DNA of 64,000 nt from contig CALWQT010000007.1 of NCBI GenBank assembly GCA_944383765.1, forward strand, positions 1 through 64,000, read 5' to 3'. Below the pieces are notes generated by a model. The model was given only the letters and a program-made list of their open reading frames with translations. It did not search any database and was not told where the DNA came from. This DNA is from an uncultured Lachnospiraceae bacterium (lineage in GTDB: Bacteria; Bacillota; Clostridia; Lachnospirales; Lachnospiraceae). This document shows positions 44,169 through 53,483 of the stretch, piece after piece. Numbering within the stretch: position 1 is the stretch's first letter; each line of letters begins with the position of its first letter. The position numbers and the translations under genes are program-made.

Positions 44169-45255
44169 AATGTTCATCTCCTAGAGGAAGTGTGAAAGAG
44201 AAACGGGCTCCGTCAGTCAGGTTTTCAGCCCATATCTGTCCATCATGGGCAAGGATAATGGTTTTGCAGATGGAAAGTCCGATACCCATCCCTTTTCTGG
44301 AGTCTCCGGATGTGGTGGGAGTGTCAGCATAGCCGTCAAATATGTGGGAAAGGAGGTTTTCCTGTATTCCATGGCCATGATCTGAAATCTGAAATAAAGC
44401 GGAAGCCTGTTCTATGGAAACTCGCAGCTCCATTGGTTCGGAGGAACCGCTGTGGTAGATTCCGTTTTCCAGAAGATTGATGATGACCTGCTCAATCAGG
44501 GTGGCGTCCATAGGGATCATGATAAAGGTATCGGGTATGGATACCTTTACTCTGGCATCGGGGAGTCGTTTTTTTAACCGTGCCACTGCCTCGGAAACAA
44601 CTTCTTCCAAAGGTTCCAGGCTTTTCGTCACATGGGCGTCCGTCTGGCGGATCCGGGTGACGGTGAGCAGATTTTCCACCATATGGAGAAGCCAGTTGGA
44701 GTCGTCATAGATGGTCTGTACCAAATGGCGTTTATCCTCTTTTGACAGAGACTCTTCGTTTTCCAGATAGGTGGAACTGGTTCCGATCAGGCTGGTGAGA
44801 GGAGTTCTCAAATCATGGGAAATGGCTCTCAGCAGGTTTGCCCTCATTTTTTCTTTCTCCGCTTCCATTAACAGTTTTTCCTGTTCATTAAGAATCCGGT
44901 TTTTTTCTTTCAGATGTGTGGTCGTCATACTGGTAAGGCTGGCGATGATCATCGTGGCTGCGAAGGTGATGGGGGAACCATCCATGGAAAAAGAAAGAGT
45001 AAAATAGGGATAGGTGAATGCGAAGTTAACGCATATGACGGAAATAAAGGAAGCTACGATTCCGGGAACGTATCCGGTGGTAAAGCGGGCAATAAATGCA
45101 ACGGCCAGGATATAAAAGGTGGAAACATTTACCGTATTTCCGGAAAGGGAAAAAAAGGCGAAAGACCCCGCTGTGGTAAAGACCAGAATCAGGGTGGTGA
45201 TCTGGATATTACGAATCAGGGTCTTATGGTCCATTGGTTTTTTGGGGCTTTTCAT
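44158..45255 (-). CDS. KdpD-like sensor histidine kinase
   Basis: A 365-residue kinase that lacks the N-terminal KdpD and USP domains of full KdpD. It has a DUF4118 membrane domain of four helices (about 14-110), a HisKA domain with His147 in RAISHDLRTPLTSL, and an ATPase domain with ENLLTVTRI and GMGIGLSICKTI. This short form is common in Clostridia. It is paired with the regulator downstream. The signal may be potassium or turgor, but is not proven. Confidence 0.88.
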   Translation of the reverse strand: MKSPKKPMDHKTLIRNIQITTLILVFTTAGSFAFFSLSGNTVNVSTFYILAVAFIARFTTGYVPGIVASFISVICVNFAFTYPYFTLSFSMDGSPITFAATMIIASLTSMTTTHLKEKNRILNEQEKLLMEAEKEKMRANLLRAISHDLRTPLTSLIGTSSTYLENEESLSKEDKRHLVQTIYDDSNWLLHMVENLLTVTRIRQTDAHVTKSLEPLEEVVSEAVARLKKRLPDARVKVSIPDTFIMIPMDATLIEQVIINLLENGIYHSGSSEPMELRVSIEQASALFQISDHGHGIQENLLSHIFDGYADTPTTSGDSRKGMGIGLSICKTIILAHDGQIWAENLTDGARFSFTLPLGDEHYES

Positions 45256-45272
45256 GGAAATCCTCCGTGAAG

Positions 45273-46754
45273 TCAGCGTTTCTGCTGACGGTTGGCTCTT
45301 CTCTGTGCCATCATCTGTTCAAATTCTTCGTCTGATACGCCGATTTCTCTCAGACGCTGGCGGCGTCTTTCACGGCGCCGGCGCAGTTCCTCTTCTTTCT
45401 TTTGTTTCTGGATACGGAAAAAGATAAAAGCACCGGATAACAGGGCAACAACAGCAGCAATTGCGATCACTGCCCATACAACTCCGGGAATTCCGGATGA
45501 AGAGGATTCCTGTTCCGGGGAGGCAGCACTGGCTGCGCTTTCTGATACAGGAGTGGTTTCCTCAGACTGGCTGCTCTCTCCGGTAAGAGATTCGCCTGTT
45601 TCTGTTTCCAGAGGAGGAAGTACGGGAGCAGAGGTTTCTCCAATCCGGTTCAGCAGATAGGCAGAACCGATCGTCCGGTCATTGTATGTATAAGTGACCT
45701 GGGCCAGAGCATTTTCCGGAGCCTGGCTGTCCAGATCATACTGGATAGACATAACAGCATCGGAGATGGAAGAACCGTTTGGCAAAGTCACTTTTTTATT
45801 GCTTTCCAGAGCAATATCTGACAGCTGGCTGGCAGGAATTCCGGAAATACTCATATCCTGTTCCAGAGAAGAAAAACGGCTGTCAACATCTTTGATGTTG
45901 ACTGTCTGGAAATTTTCAAAACCGAAATCCAGCATAGCTTTTGTATCGGTGTAATGGGTCTGATGCCCGTTCAGGACAACAGCGATCAGCGTCATGCCGT
46001 CTCTGGCTGCGAAAGTGACCAGGGTATTTCCTGCCAGGGAGGTATAACCGGTTTTTCCGCCAAAAATGCCGGGATAATACCGGGAATCATTTTTGTTCAG
46101 CATAGCGTGATGAGCCGTAATAGTCAGGCCTTCAGGGTTCCGTTTGGTGGGGGGAAGCTTATAAGAACGGCTTCCGTCAATTTTCAGAAAAGTACTGTTT
46201 TGGATGGCAGCCTGACAAATCAAAGCCATATCATAAGCTGAGGTATAGTGATTTTCGTCATTCAGACCGCTGGGGTTAGAAAAATGGCTGTCCACGCATC
46301 CCAAAGACTGGGCTTTCTGGTTCATAAGTTCTGCGAAGGCTTCTCTGGATCCGGCTACGTGTTCAGCCAGAGCGTTGGCAGCTTCATTGGCAGACTGGAG
46401 TAAAAGTGCGTAGAGACAGTCTTTTACAGAGAGAACGTCTCCCTCTTCCAGATTTGCGTTGCTGCTTCCTGCTTCCACGTTGTAGACGGCATCATGGGAA
46501 AAGGTGACTTCTTCATCAAGGTCACATTCTTCAATGACGATCAGGGCAGTCAGTACTTTGGTGATACTGGCAGGAAAAAAGGTCTGATGAAGATTTTTTC
46601 CAAAAAGTACAGCACCGGAGTCAGCATCGATTACAATACCTCCGTCGGATTCAATGGCAATATTAGAAGGCCAGTCCGGAGCGGCAAAAACCACAGACGG
46701 AAACAGGCCCAGTATCAGGGTCAAACTTAATATAAAAGAACAAATACGTTTCAT
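45273..46754 (-). CDS. D-alanyl-D-alanine carboxypeptidase (DacF-like)
   Basis: A 493-residue low-molecular-weight penicillin-binding protein (peptidase S11). Signal peptide with a cleavage site after VVFA (about 24); active-site S63-x-x-K66 in PASITKVL, SAN at 121-123, and KTG at 234-236. A PBP5_C-like domain follows, then a Ser/Glu/Thr-rich linker, one membrane helix near 425-447, and a very basic Arg/Lys-rich cytosolic tail. It trims the pentapeptide of peptidoglycan. A promoter is at 46817-46845. Confidence 0.92.
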   Translation of the reverse strand: MKRICSFILSLTLILGLFPSVVFAAPDWPSNIAIESDGGIVIDADSGAVLFGKNLHQTFFPASITKVLTALIVIEECDLDEEVTFSHDAVYNVEAGSSNANLEEGDVLSVKDCLYALLLQSANEAANALAEHVAGSREAFAELMNQKAQSLGCVDSHFSNPSGLNDENHYTSAYDMALICQAAIQNSTFLKIDGSRSYKLPPTKRNPEGLTITAHHAMLNKNDSRYYPGIFGGKTGYTSLAGNTLVTFAARDGMTLIAVVLNGHQTHYTDTKAMLDFGFENFQTVNIKDVDSRFSSLEQDMSISGIPASQLSDIALESNKKVTLPNGSSISDAVMSIQYDLDSQAPENALAQVTYTYNDRTIGSAYLLNRIGETSAPVLPPLETETGESLTGESSQSEETTPVSESAASAASPEQESSSSGIPGVVWAVIAIAAVVALLSGAFIFFRIQKQKKEEELRRRRERRRQRLREIGVSDEEFEQMMAQRRANRQQKR

Positions 46755-46816
46755 ACAATGGGAACTCCATATCAGAATTTATTGACGGTTTCCTGATAGA
46801 AAAACTATCTTTACCA

Positions 46817-46845
46817 AGTATATTCTATTTTTCCGGACAAGTAAA
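46817..46845 (-). promoter_or_regulatory. Promoter of the DD-carboxypeptidase gene
   Basis: Minus strand: -35 TTTACT (46845-46840), 17-bp spacer, -10 TATACT (46822-46817). Confidence 0.55.
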
Positions 46846-46859
46846 GAAAAAAGATGGAC

Positions 46860-47552
46860 TTATTTCTCTGGTTTTCGTTGCCTGAACAGGATAAAAGCGC
46901 ATACAGCAAGAAGCAGGACTACCATTCCTCCAAAGGTAATGCCGATTCTGAGAGCCGTGTCGGAGAAGAATGGTTCCGGTACGATATTGATTAGCAGATC
47001 GGTAGATGGGTCCAGGATCCAGAGGTCATTGCGGAAAAATATTTTGTGGAAAATGATAAAATATTTTGTGAAATCTGTGGATATCAGAATTCCCAGTCCG
47101 GCAGCCAGCAGGAAAAACAGGCCGCTTCCCATGCAGAGACATTTAGGGAGGAGTTTTTTCAGGTCAGCTTTCAAAACGGCCATCAGAATCACGCAGAGAA
47201 CAGCTGTTGCCAAGAGAATACGGCGGAGCGTGATCGCGCCCAAAAACAGACCCTGAACATCTTCCATATGAGCAATTTCCCGGTCATTGAAAAATTCTCT
47301 GGCCTGTCCGTCTACAGTAGTCATAATATGAAGGTCTTCCCGCTCACCTCGGAGGTAAGCCATCATTTCATCGGTTACTTCCAGCAGATCGTCCATTTCC
47401 ATATGGACGGTTTCCGGTACCTGATATTTCTCGTATTCTTTTTCAAAATATCCTGGTGTCCAATAGACAACAGCTTCTACAGAGGTGATAAGAAAAATGA
47501 TCATCAGGCAGAAAGCACATAGGATTCCGAAAATATGTGATAACAATTTCAT
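46860..47552 (-). CDS. TIGR01906/DUF1461 family membrane protein
   Basis: A 230-residue integral membrane protein: an N-terminal helix, an extracytoplasmic region of about 90 residues (YLRGEREDLH, FNDREIAHMEDVQ), then three helices. This matches the TIGR01906 family of unknown function. Only 4 bp separate it from the gene at 47557-48225, so the two are one operon. Confidence 0.8.
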   Translation of the reverse strand: MKLLSHIFGILCAFCLMIIFLITSVEAVVYWTPGYFEKEYEKYQVPETVHMEMDDLLEVTDEMMAYLRGEREDLHIMTTVDGQAREFFNDREIAHMEDVQGLFLGAITLRRILLATAVLCVILMAVLKADLKKLLPKCLCMGSGLFFLLAAGLGILISTDFTKYFIIFHKIFFRNDLWILDPSTDLLINIVPEPFFSDTALRIGITFGGMVVLLLAVCAFILFRQRKPEK

Positions 47553-47556
47553 CAGA

Positions 47557-48225
47557 TCAGTCCTCCTTTTTCGGTTGGTGTTTGGCAGCTTTCGGCAGAT
47601 TCCAGCGGTATTTTGCGGCCAGAAGCCGAATCGTGACTACTACAGCAGAACAAATGATCATGGAAGCACGGGGAGGAAAATAATCTGGCAGTGCAATATA
47701 GAGAAGAGCTCCAATAATGGAAGCGCTGGCATACACATGTTTGCACAGGATATAGGGTGTCTGATTGGCCATGATATCCCGAAGGATTCCGCCTCCTACT
47801 CCGGTGATAACTCCTAAAAAAGCGGACAAAAAACGATAATCGCCAAAACCTGCCTGGATCGCAGTATCTACTCCCACAACGGTAAACGCACCAAGGCCGA
47901 TGGCGTCGAACAGATTCATAACTTTATCATAAAGGATACGGTGTTTTCCAGATAATAGATAGCTGTGAAAGCGTATAAGAAAAAATAAGATGATAACAGT
48001 GATCAGAGCCATCAGCACATAAATGGGATTCAAAAACAGATTAGGCGGGATGTTGCCAATGATAATATCACGGATCATACCGCCTCCTACGGCAGTGGTA
48101 ACACCCAGTACGATCACGCCGAGAAGATCCAGGTTTTTGTCGATGGCTACCATGGCTCCGGAGGAGGCAAACGCAATAGTCCCTACCACCTCCAGAGCAA
48201 ACAGAATTGATACATGTATTTCCAT
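47557..48225 (-). CDS. UPF0126 / trimeric cation-channel family membrane protein
   Basis: A 222-residue membrane protein with seven helices made of two related halves; TTAVGGGMIRDII in the first half recurs as GVGGGILRDIM in the second, the duplicated glycine motif of UPF0126 (YicG/TRIC-like). Such proteins are potassium-permeable channels; the role in this organism is unknown. The start is behind GGAGGA. Confidence 0.88.
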   Translation of the reverse strand: MEIHVSILFALEVVGTIAFASSGAMVAIDKNLDLLGVIVLGVTTAVGGGMIRDIIIGNIPPNLFLNPIYVLMALITVIILFFLIRFHSYLLSGKHRILYDKVMNLFDAIGLGAFTVVGVDTAIQAGFGDYRFLSAFLGVITGVGGGILRDIMANQTPYILCKHVYASASIIGALLYIALPDYFPPRASMIICSAVVVTIRLLAAKYRWNLPKAAKHQPKKED

Positions 48226-48244
48226 GAGGAATCCTCCTTGTGTT

Positions 48245-48895
48245 TTAGTTCATTTTAACACAAAAATCGGAATCCGTCTCTTTTTCTTTCATTTGCTTGA
48301 TCACTTTCAGACGGGTGAATTCCTCACGCTCTTTTTCTTCAAGAGCATTGGTAATGTCTTTGACCAGAGTTTCATACATAGGTATGGTAATGTTTTTCAG
48401 AGCATTGGCCCGTTTCTGGGTTTTTTTGATATTGTTAGCCAGACGGTAGGCAGAATTTTCTACCATGGACAGCCGGATGGTCAGATCCTTTACTTTTTCA
48501 AATTTGGACCGGGCTTCATCCAGGGATTCTCTGGTACTGTAATAGGCATAGGTAAGGTTCAGCGGTTCCTGTTCATGCTGGACCAGGGGAATTTCCGTAC
48601 CCATGATACTCCTGGATTTGATCCGGATACCATGTTCCACGGGAACGGAAGAACTGATTTCCTGGACATAGCTGATTCCCAGTTCAATGTTGGCTTTCTG
48701 AAGGGACTGGTAAGCCTCTCGGAAAGTAACATCAATCTCAGACTGGATATTTTTGGCTTCATCGATGAGGGCCATCAGTTCCCGGAGCAGGATACTTCGC
48801 TTTTTATCCATCAGCCCAAAGCCCTGGATTGCCAGGGCAAGGGAGTTTTTGGCAAGAATAAGGTTTCCCTTTGTGGGAAAGGAATTTGGATTCAT
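48245..48895 (-). CDS. ntpD: V-type ATP synthase subunit D
   Basis: Central-shaft subunit, 216 residues, two long helices: N-terminal NPNSFPTKGNLILAKNSLALA and C-terminal region rich in Lys/Glu. It turns inside the A3B3 head. It is the last gene of the operon. Length and motifs fit the family. Confidence 0.93.
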   Translation of the reverse strand: MNPNSFPTKGNLILAKNSLALAIQGFGLMDKKRSILLRELMALIDEAKNIQSEIDVTFREAYQSLQKANIELGISYVQEISSSVPVEHGIRIKSRSIMGTEIPLVQHEQEPLNLTYAYYSTRESLDEARSKFEKVKDLTIRLSMVENSAYRLANNIKKTQKRANALKNITIPMYETLVKDITNALEEKEREEFTRLKVIKQMKEKETDSDFCVKMN

Positions 48896-48906
48896 ACAGA
48901 TCCCTC

Positions 48907-50310
48907 CTATGATACAGCCTTATGGTCTTCCGGTTCGGTTGGCTGATAAAATTCATCAAGAATCTTGGTGTCGATACGGTCCAGTTCTTCCCGCGGGAGC
49001 ATACCAAGGAGTTTCCACCCAATGTTCAGGGTATCCAGGATCGATCTGTTTTCGTGGATATCCTGACCGACAAAAGTCTGTTCAAATGCTTTTCCGAATT
49101 CCAGGTATTTTTTGTCAATGGGAGAAAGCTCATCTTCACCGATGACGGAGGCGAGGGCACGGGCATCTCCTACCTTTGCATAACAGGAAAACAGCTGGTT
49201 GGCCACGTCCTGATGATCCTTTCTGGTAAAGCCCTCACCAATGCCGTCTTTCATCAGACGGGAAAGGGAAGGAAGCACATTGATAGGAGGATAGACGGAC
49301 TGTCCCTGGAGGAGACGGTCCAGTACGATCTGTCCTTCCGTGATATAACCGGTCAGGTCCGGAATCGGGTGGGTGATATCATCACCCGGCATGGTGAGGA
49401 TAGGAATCTGGGTTACGGAACCGCTTCTGCCTGCAACAATACCAGCTCTTTCATAAATAGCGGCCAGCTCGCTGTAGAGGTAGCCGGGGTAGCCTTTTCT
49501 GGAAGGAATCTCACCTTTGGAAGAAGATACCTCTCTCATGGCTTCTGCAAAAGAAGTCATATCGGTGAGGATTACCAGAATATGCATATTTTTTTCAAAG
49601 GCCAGGTATTCGGCCAGGGTCAAGGCAACCTTTGGAGTGATCAGTCGTTCTACCACAGGATCATTTGCCAGATTGATAAACATAGCCACATGGGAAGATA
49701 CTCCGCTTTCTTCAAATGTACGGCGGAAGAAATCGGCTACATCGTATTTTACGCCCATAGCGGCAAAAACAATGGCAAATTTTTCATCAGAATCATCCCC
49801 CAGGGAAGCCTGCTGTACAATTTGAGCTGCAAGCTGGTCGTGGGGAAGTCCGTTTCCGGAAAAAATAGGAAGTTTCTGGCCGCGGATCAGGGTGGTCAGT
49901 CCATCAATCGCAGAAATCCCGGTACGGATATAGTTTCTGGGATATTCTCTGGTCACAGGATTTAAAGGTTTGCCGTTTACGTCCAGCATCATGTCCGGTT
50001 CAATATCTCCCAGGCCGTCAATCGGTACGCCGATGCCGTTGAAGGTACGGCCCAGCATATCTTCTGATACGCCCAGTTCCATAGGATGGCCGGTCAGCCG
50101 GGTGTGGGTATTTCTAAGGGCCATTCCTTCGGTTCCTTCGTATACCTGGATTACCGCTTTGTCATCATAGATTTCGATGATTCTTCCCAGCCTGGGCTCT
50201 GAACCGTTGACGGTCATTTCCACAATTTCATCGTAAGCGGCTCCGCGGACACCTTCCAGGACTGCCAGAGGCCCGTTGATTTTACTTAAGCCTAAATATT
50301 CAATTGCCAT
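48907..50310 (-). CDS. ntpB: V-type ATP synthase subunit B
   Basis: Non-catalytic head subunit, 467 residues: N-terminal barrel, a nucleotide-fold domain with [19 protein letters not shown] (degenerate P-loop, as expected), [27 protein letters not shown] in parts, and the C-terminal helical domain. AAAGGAGG precedes the ATG. It pairs with subunit A upstream. Confidence 0.95.
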   Translation of the reverse strand: MAIEYLGLSKINGPLAVLEGVRGAAYDEIVEMTVNGSEPRLGRIIEIYDDKAVIQVYEGTEGMALRNTHTRLTGHPMELGVSEDMLGRTFNGIGVPIDGLGDIEPDMMLDVNGKPLNPVTREYPRNYIRTGISAIDGLTTLIRGQKLPIFSGNGLPHDQLAAQIVQQASLGDDSDEKFAIVFAAMGVKYDVADFFRRTFEESGVSSHVAMFINLANDPVVERLITPKVALTLAEYLAFEKNMHILVILTDMTSFAEAMREVSSSKGEIPSRKGYPGYLYSELAAIYERAGIVAGRSGSVTQIPILTMPGDDITHPIPDLTGYITEGQIVLDRLLQGQSVYPPINVLPSLSRLMKDGIGEGFTRKDHQDVANQLFSCYAKVGDARALASVIGEDELSPIDKKYLEFGKAFEQTFVGQDIHENRSILDTLNIGWKLLGMLPREELDRIDTKILDEFYQPTEPEDHKAVS

Positions 50311-50326
50311 GGATTGCTGTCCTCCT

Positions 50327-52093
50327 TTAAGCGTTCCGTTCTACCACATTGTCGTAGAACTGGTCGATCATTTTTTTGTATTCATCGAACATTTCCGGTT
50401 TGCTGTTGGGAATGTCGTATTTCATTGCAATGACTTTATCAAAAATCTTATCTTCTTTCAGAACAGACATGGGCATACCCATGGAGATCAGAGACCGGGA
50501 TTTCTGATAAAGGTACAAGATGATTTCCATCATTTTGTATTGTTTGGAAAGAGGAACACAGGTATCGTCCGGATGGAAGGCATTCTGCTGAAGAAAACCT
50601 ACACGGATGACCTTGGCGATTTCCAGTACCAGTTTCTGGTCATCAGGAAGAACATCGCTTCCGATCAGCTTTACGATTTCCATCAGGCTGCTTTCTTGGG
50701 TGAGGATATAAACCAGACGGTTCCGGTAATCTACAAATTTTTTGTCTACGTGTTCCGTATACCAGGGCGCCAGGTCTGTCAGATATTCCGAATAACTGGA
50801 AAGCCACTGGATAGCCGGGAAATGGCGGGCATATGCCAGGCTCTTATCCAGTCCCCAGAAACAACGGACAAATCGTTTTGTATTCTGGGTAACCGGTTCG
50901 GAGAAATCACCGCCCTGAGGGGATACGGCTCCGATGATGGATACGGAACCTTCTGTGCCGTTTAAGTTGCGCATCATGCCGGCTCTCTCATAAAAAGCGG
51001 AAAGCCTGGATGCCAGATATGCGGGAAATCCTTCTTCAGCCGGCATTTCTTCCAGACGTCCGGACAGTTCACGGAGAGCTTCGGCCCAACGGGAAGTAGA
51101 ATCTGCCATAATTGCCACATGGTATCCCATATCCCGGTAGTATTCAGCCAGGGTCAGTCCGGAATACAGGCTGGCTTCACGGGCAGCCACAGGCATATTG
51201 GAGGTATTGGCAATCAGGGTAGTACGGTCCATCAGAGGATTTCCTGATTTAGGATCCACCAGTTCTGAAAATTCTTCCAGTACCTGCGTCATCTCATTGC
51301 CACGTTCGCCGCAGCCAATGTAAATGATAATATCTGCATCAGACCACTTGGCAATCTGATGCTGGGTCATGGTTTTTCCTGTTCCGAATCCGCCAGGGAT
51401 AGCCGCGGTTCCTCCTTTTGCCAGAGGGAACATGGTATCCAGGATTCTCTGCCCCGTGATCAGAGGCATGGTGGGAGGGAAACGTTTGGCAGTAGGGCGG
51501 GGGATACGGATTGGCCATTTCTGCGTCATGGTGATTTCCCGTTCGGAGCCGTCAGGAAGCTGCAGTGTCAGCAAACGGTCCTGAATGGTATACTGCCCGT
51601 CTTCCACTGTATCCAGTACAAAACCTTCCATATCAGGAGGAAGCATGACTTTATGGACAATTGCAGGCGTTTCCGGCACTTCTGCAATAATGGAACCGGG
51701 AAGCAGGTGGTCTCCTTTTTTCGCCGTAATATGAGTATCCCATAATTTTTTTGTGTCCAGAGAATCTACGTTAACACCTCTGGAAATATAAGCACCGCCT
51801 GTTTTTGCGATTTCTTCCAAAGGGCGTTCAATACCGTCAAAAATATTGCTTAAAATACCAGGAGCCAGGGTGACAGAGACAGGGGAACCGGAACCGGTCA
51901 CAATCTCACCAGGTTTCAGCCCTGTGGTCTCCTCATAAACCTGAATGGTAGTGGAAGCGGAGGAAAGCCCGATTACTTCTCCTACCAGGTTGTCTTTTCC
52001 AACCGTGACCATTTCATGCATCTGAAAGCCTACATCGCCTTTTACATGGACGATAGGCCCGTTGATACCATAGATCATGCCAGTTTTAGCCAT
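50327..52093 (-). CDS. ntpA: V-type ATP synthase catalytic subunit A
   Basis: Catalytic head subunit, 588 residues. Seen: [17 protein letters not shown] at the N-terminus, Walker A GGFGTGKT near 229-236 (Gly in place of the more common Pro), [11 protein letters not shown], and [11 protein letters not shown]. The non-homologous insertion of A/V-type catalytic subunits is present at about 115-180. The ATG at 52093 has AAAGGAGA upstream; the open frame extends further upstream into the E gene without a ribosome-binding site. It overlaps the end of the E gene by 8 nt. Confidence 0.95.
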   Translation of the reverse strand: MAKTGMIYGINGPIVHVKGDVGFQMHEMVTVGKDNLVGEVIGLSSASTTIQVYEETTGLKPGEIVTGSGSPVSVTLAPGILSNIFDGIERPLEEIAKTGGAYISRGVNVDSLDTKKLWDTHITAKKGDHLLPGSIIAEVPETPAIVHKVMLPPDMEGFVLDTVEDGQYTIQDRLLTLQLPDGSEREITMTQKWPIRIPRPTAKRFPPTMPLITGQRILDTMFPLAKGGTAAIPGGFGTGKTMTQHQIAKWSDADIIIYIGCGERGNEMTQVLEEFSELVDPKSGNPLMDRTTLIANTSNMPVAAREASLYSGLTLAEYYRDMGYHVAIMADSTSRWAEALRELSGRLEEMPAEEGFPAYLASRLSAFYERAGMMRNLNGTEGSVSIIGAVSPQGGDFSEPVTQNTKRFVRCFWGLDKSLAYARHFPAIQWLSSYSEYLTDLAPWYTEHVDKKFVDYRNRLVYILTQESSLMEIVKLIGSDVLPDDQKLVLEIAKVIRVGFLQQNAFHPDDTCVPLSKQYKMMEIILYLYQKSRSLISMGMPMSVLKEDKIFDKVIAMKYDIPNSKPEMFDEYKKMIDQFYDNVVERNA

Positions 52094-52685
52094 TGGACTT
52101 ATCTCCTTTCTCTTCCAGATGGAAGGTAAAATGATGTTTTGCTTCTTCAACTTTGGTATCAAAAGAATTATCGATCAAAATATTTTTCGAGGGGATTACA
52201 GCCCGGGTTCCGCCTCCAAAGGAATATTCACTGGGTTTAATGGTAACACTGTTATGCATGGAGAGACGGGGAATCTTATCTGCATCAACAGGATCGATAT
52301 AGATAAGGAGTTCTTCTCCCCCAGCCAGTTCCTTTGCCTGTTTTACCTGTCTTTCCAGCAACAGCTGATATTCATTGGTTTCCATGAAAGCAGCCAGTTC
52401 ATTACGAAGTTCCACAAAGAGCATATCTTTCAGTTCTTCGTGTTTCTGGCTTAATTCCCTGCGGATCTTTAATTCCTCAACAGCCAGCTGTTTATTGATA
52501 TCCCGTTTGATCCGGTCCTTTTCGATCTGGAGCTGCATATCGGCCCGGTGAACGGCTTCTTTTTTATGTTCGTCTAAAGTTTTTTCCAGGGCGTCCATGT
52601 AATCGTCCAGCATTTTCTGGCTTCGTGCCCGGGAATCTTCCATACAAAAGGAAAGGAAGTGCTGTAATTTTTCTTCCGTGGTCAA
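52086..52685 (-). CDS. ntpE: V-type ATP synthase subunit E
   Basis: Peripheral stalk subunit, 199 residues: a long charged N-terminal helix (about 1-100) and a globular C-terminal domain. The start codon is TTG (52683-52685) with AGGTGA 5 nt upstream. It forms the outer stalk with subunit G. Confidence 0.9.
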   Translation of the reverse strand: MTTEEKLQHFLSFCMEDSRARSQKMLDDYMDALEKTLDEHKKEAVHRADMQLQIEKDRIKRDINKQLAVEELKIRRELSQKHEELKDMLFVELRNELAAFMETNEYQLLLERQVKQAKELAGGEELLIYIDPVDADKIPRLSMHNSVTIKPSEYSFGGGTRAVIPSKNILIDNSFDTKVEEAKHHFTFHLEEKGDKSNG

Positions 52686-52703
52686 AACGCTTCACCTGCT
52701 TTC

Positions 52704-53012
52704 TTATAGTTTTAAGCCGATGGCTTCATTTACATAATCGGTGATAAAGTTGGGCTTGCGGCCGGTACCGTGACGGTCAGGGATTTCCACAAATAGGGGA
52801 GTTTTATAATCCAGTTTGATCTGGTTTACCAGGTCCGGATAATCTCTTCCGAATTTTTCCGTAAGGAGGACAATTCCTATTTCACGGTCTGCCAGCACTT
52901 CATCAAGGGCTTTTTTCAGTTCTTCTCTGCTGTGGACCACAACGCCTTCTACGCCGGCAAGCCTCATGCCGGTGTAAGTATCGATGTTGTCACTGATGAG
53001 ATACATTTTCAT
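52704..53012 (-). CDS. ntpF: V-type ATP synthase subunit F
   Basis: Small central-stalk subunit, 102 residues, Rossmann-like: MYLISDNIDTYTGMRLAGVEG and IGIVLLTEKFG are characteristic. It binds subunit D and regulates activity. It starts at the stop region of the K gene. Confidence 0.92.
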   Translation of the reverse strand: MKMYLISDNIDTYTGMRLAGVEGVVVHSREELKKALDEVLADREIGIVLLTEKFGRDYPDLVNQIKLDYKTPLFVEIPDRHGTGRKPNFITDYVNEAIGLKL

Positions 53013-53013
53013 C

Positions 53014-53451
53014 TTACAGCTGTCCCAGGATCATGAAAGAGATAATAAGACCATACAGACACACACCTTCGGCAAGTCCTACGAAGATGAGGGATTTACC
53101 AAGAATGGAAGAATCCTCGCTGATAGCACCAAGAGCAGCAGAAGCAGCGGCAGATACAGCGATACCGCCGCCTACACAGGACAGACCGGTGGAAAGAGCA
53201 GCAGCCAGATAACCAAATCCGGTGGAATTGGAAGAAGCGGCTGCGGCGGCTACTTCCTCTGCAGCGTAAGCGTTTCCTGTGAACATGAAGACTGCGGATA
53301 CTGCCATGATTCCAAAGAATAAAACCAGATTGCAGGCAAGGGCTGTTTTATAACGGCCTTTTGTTTTTTCTCCCAGAGCGAAAGCCCCGAATGGAACTGC
53401 AATGCTTAAGATAAGTGCTACTGCCAGGGTGATTTTAACTAATAATGACAT
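53014..53451 (-). CDS. ntpK: V-type ATP synthase proteolipid subunit K
   Basis: Membrane rotor subunit, 145 residues, four membrane helices arranged as two hairpins. Only the second hairpin carries the ion-binding glutamate (in GLAEGVCLYGL, near residue 129); the first hairpin (IAVPFGAFALGEKTKGRYKT) has no acidic residue inside the membrane. One carboxylate per four helices is the arrangement of ATPases that work mainly as pumps, which is family knowledge. No Gln-rich sodium motif is obvious, so H+ versus Na+ cannot be decided. Confidence 0.9.
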   Translation of the reverse strand: MSLLVKITLAVALILSIAVPFGAFALGEKTKGRYKTALACNLVLFFGIMAVSAVFMFTGNAYAAEEVAAAAASSNSTGFGYLAAALSTGLSCVGGGIAVSAAASAALGAISEDSSILGKSLIFVGLAEGVCLYGLIISFMILGQL

Positions 53452-53483
53452 AATCGTATTCTCCTTTAATTTTAATTTTTTCT

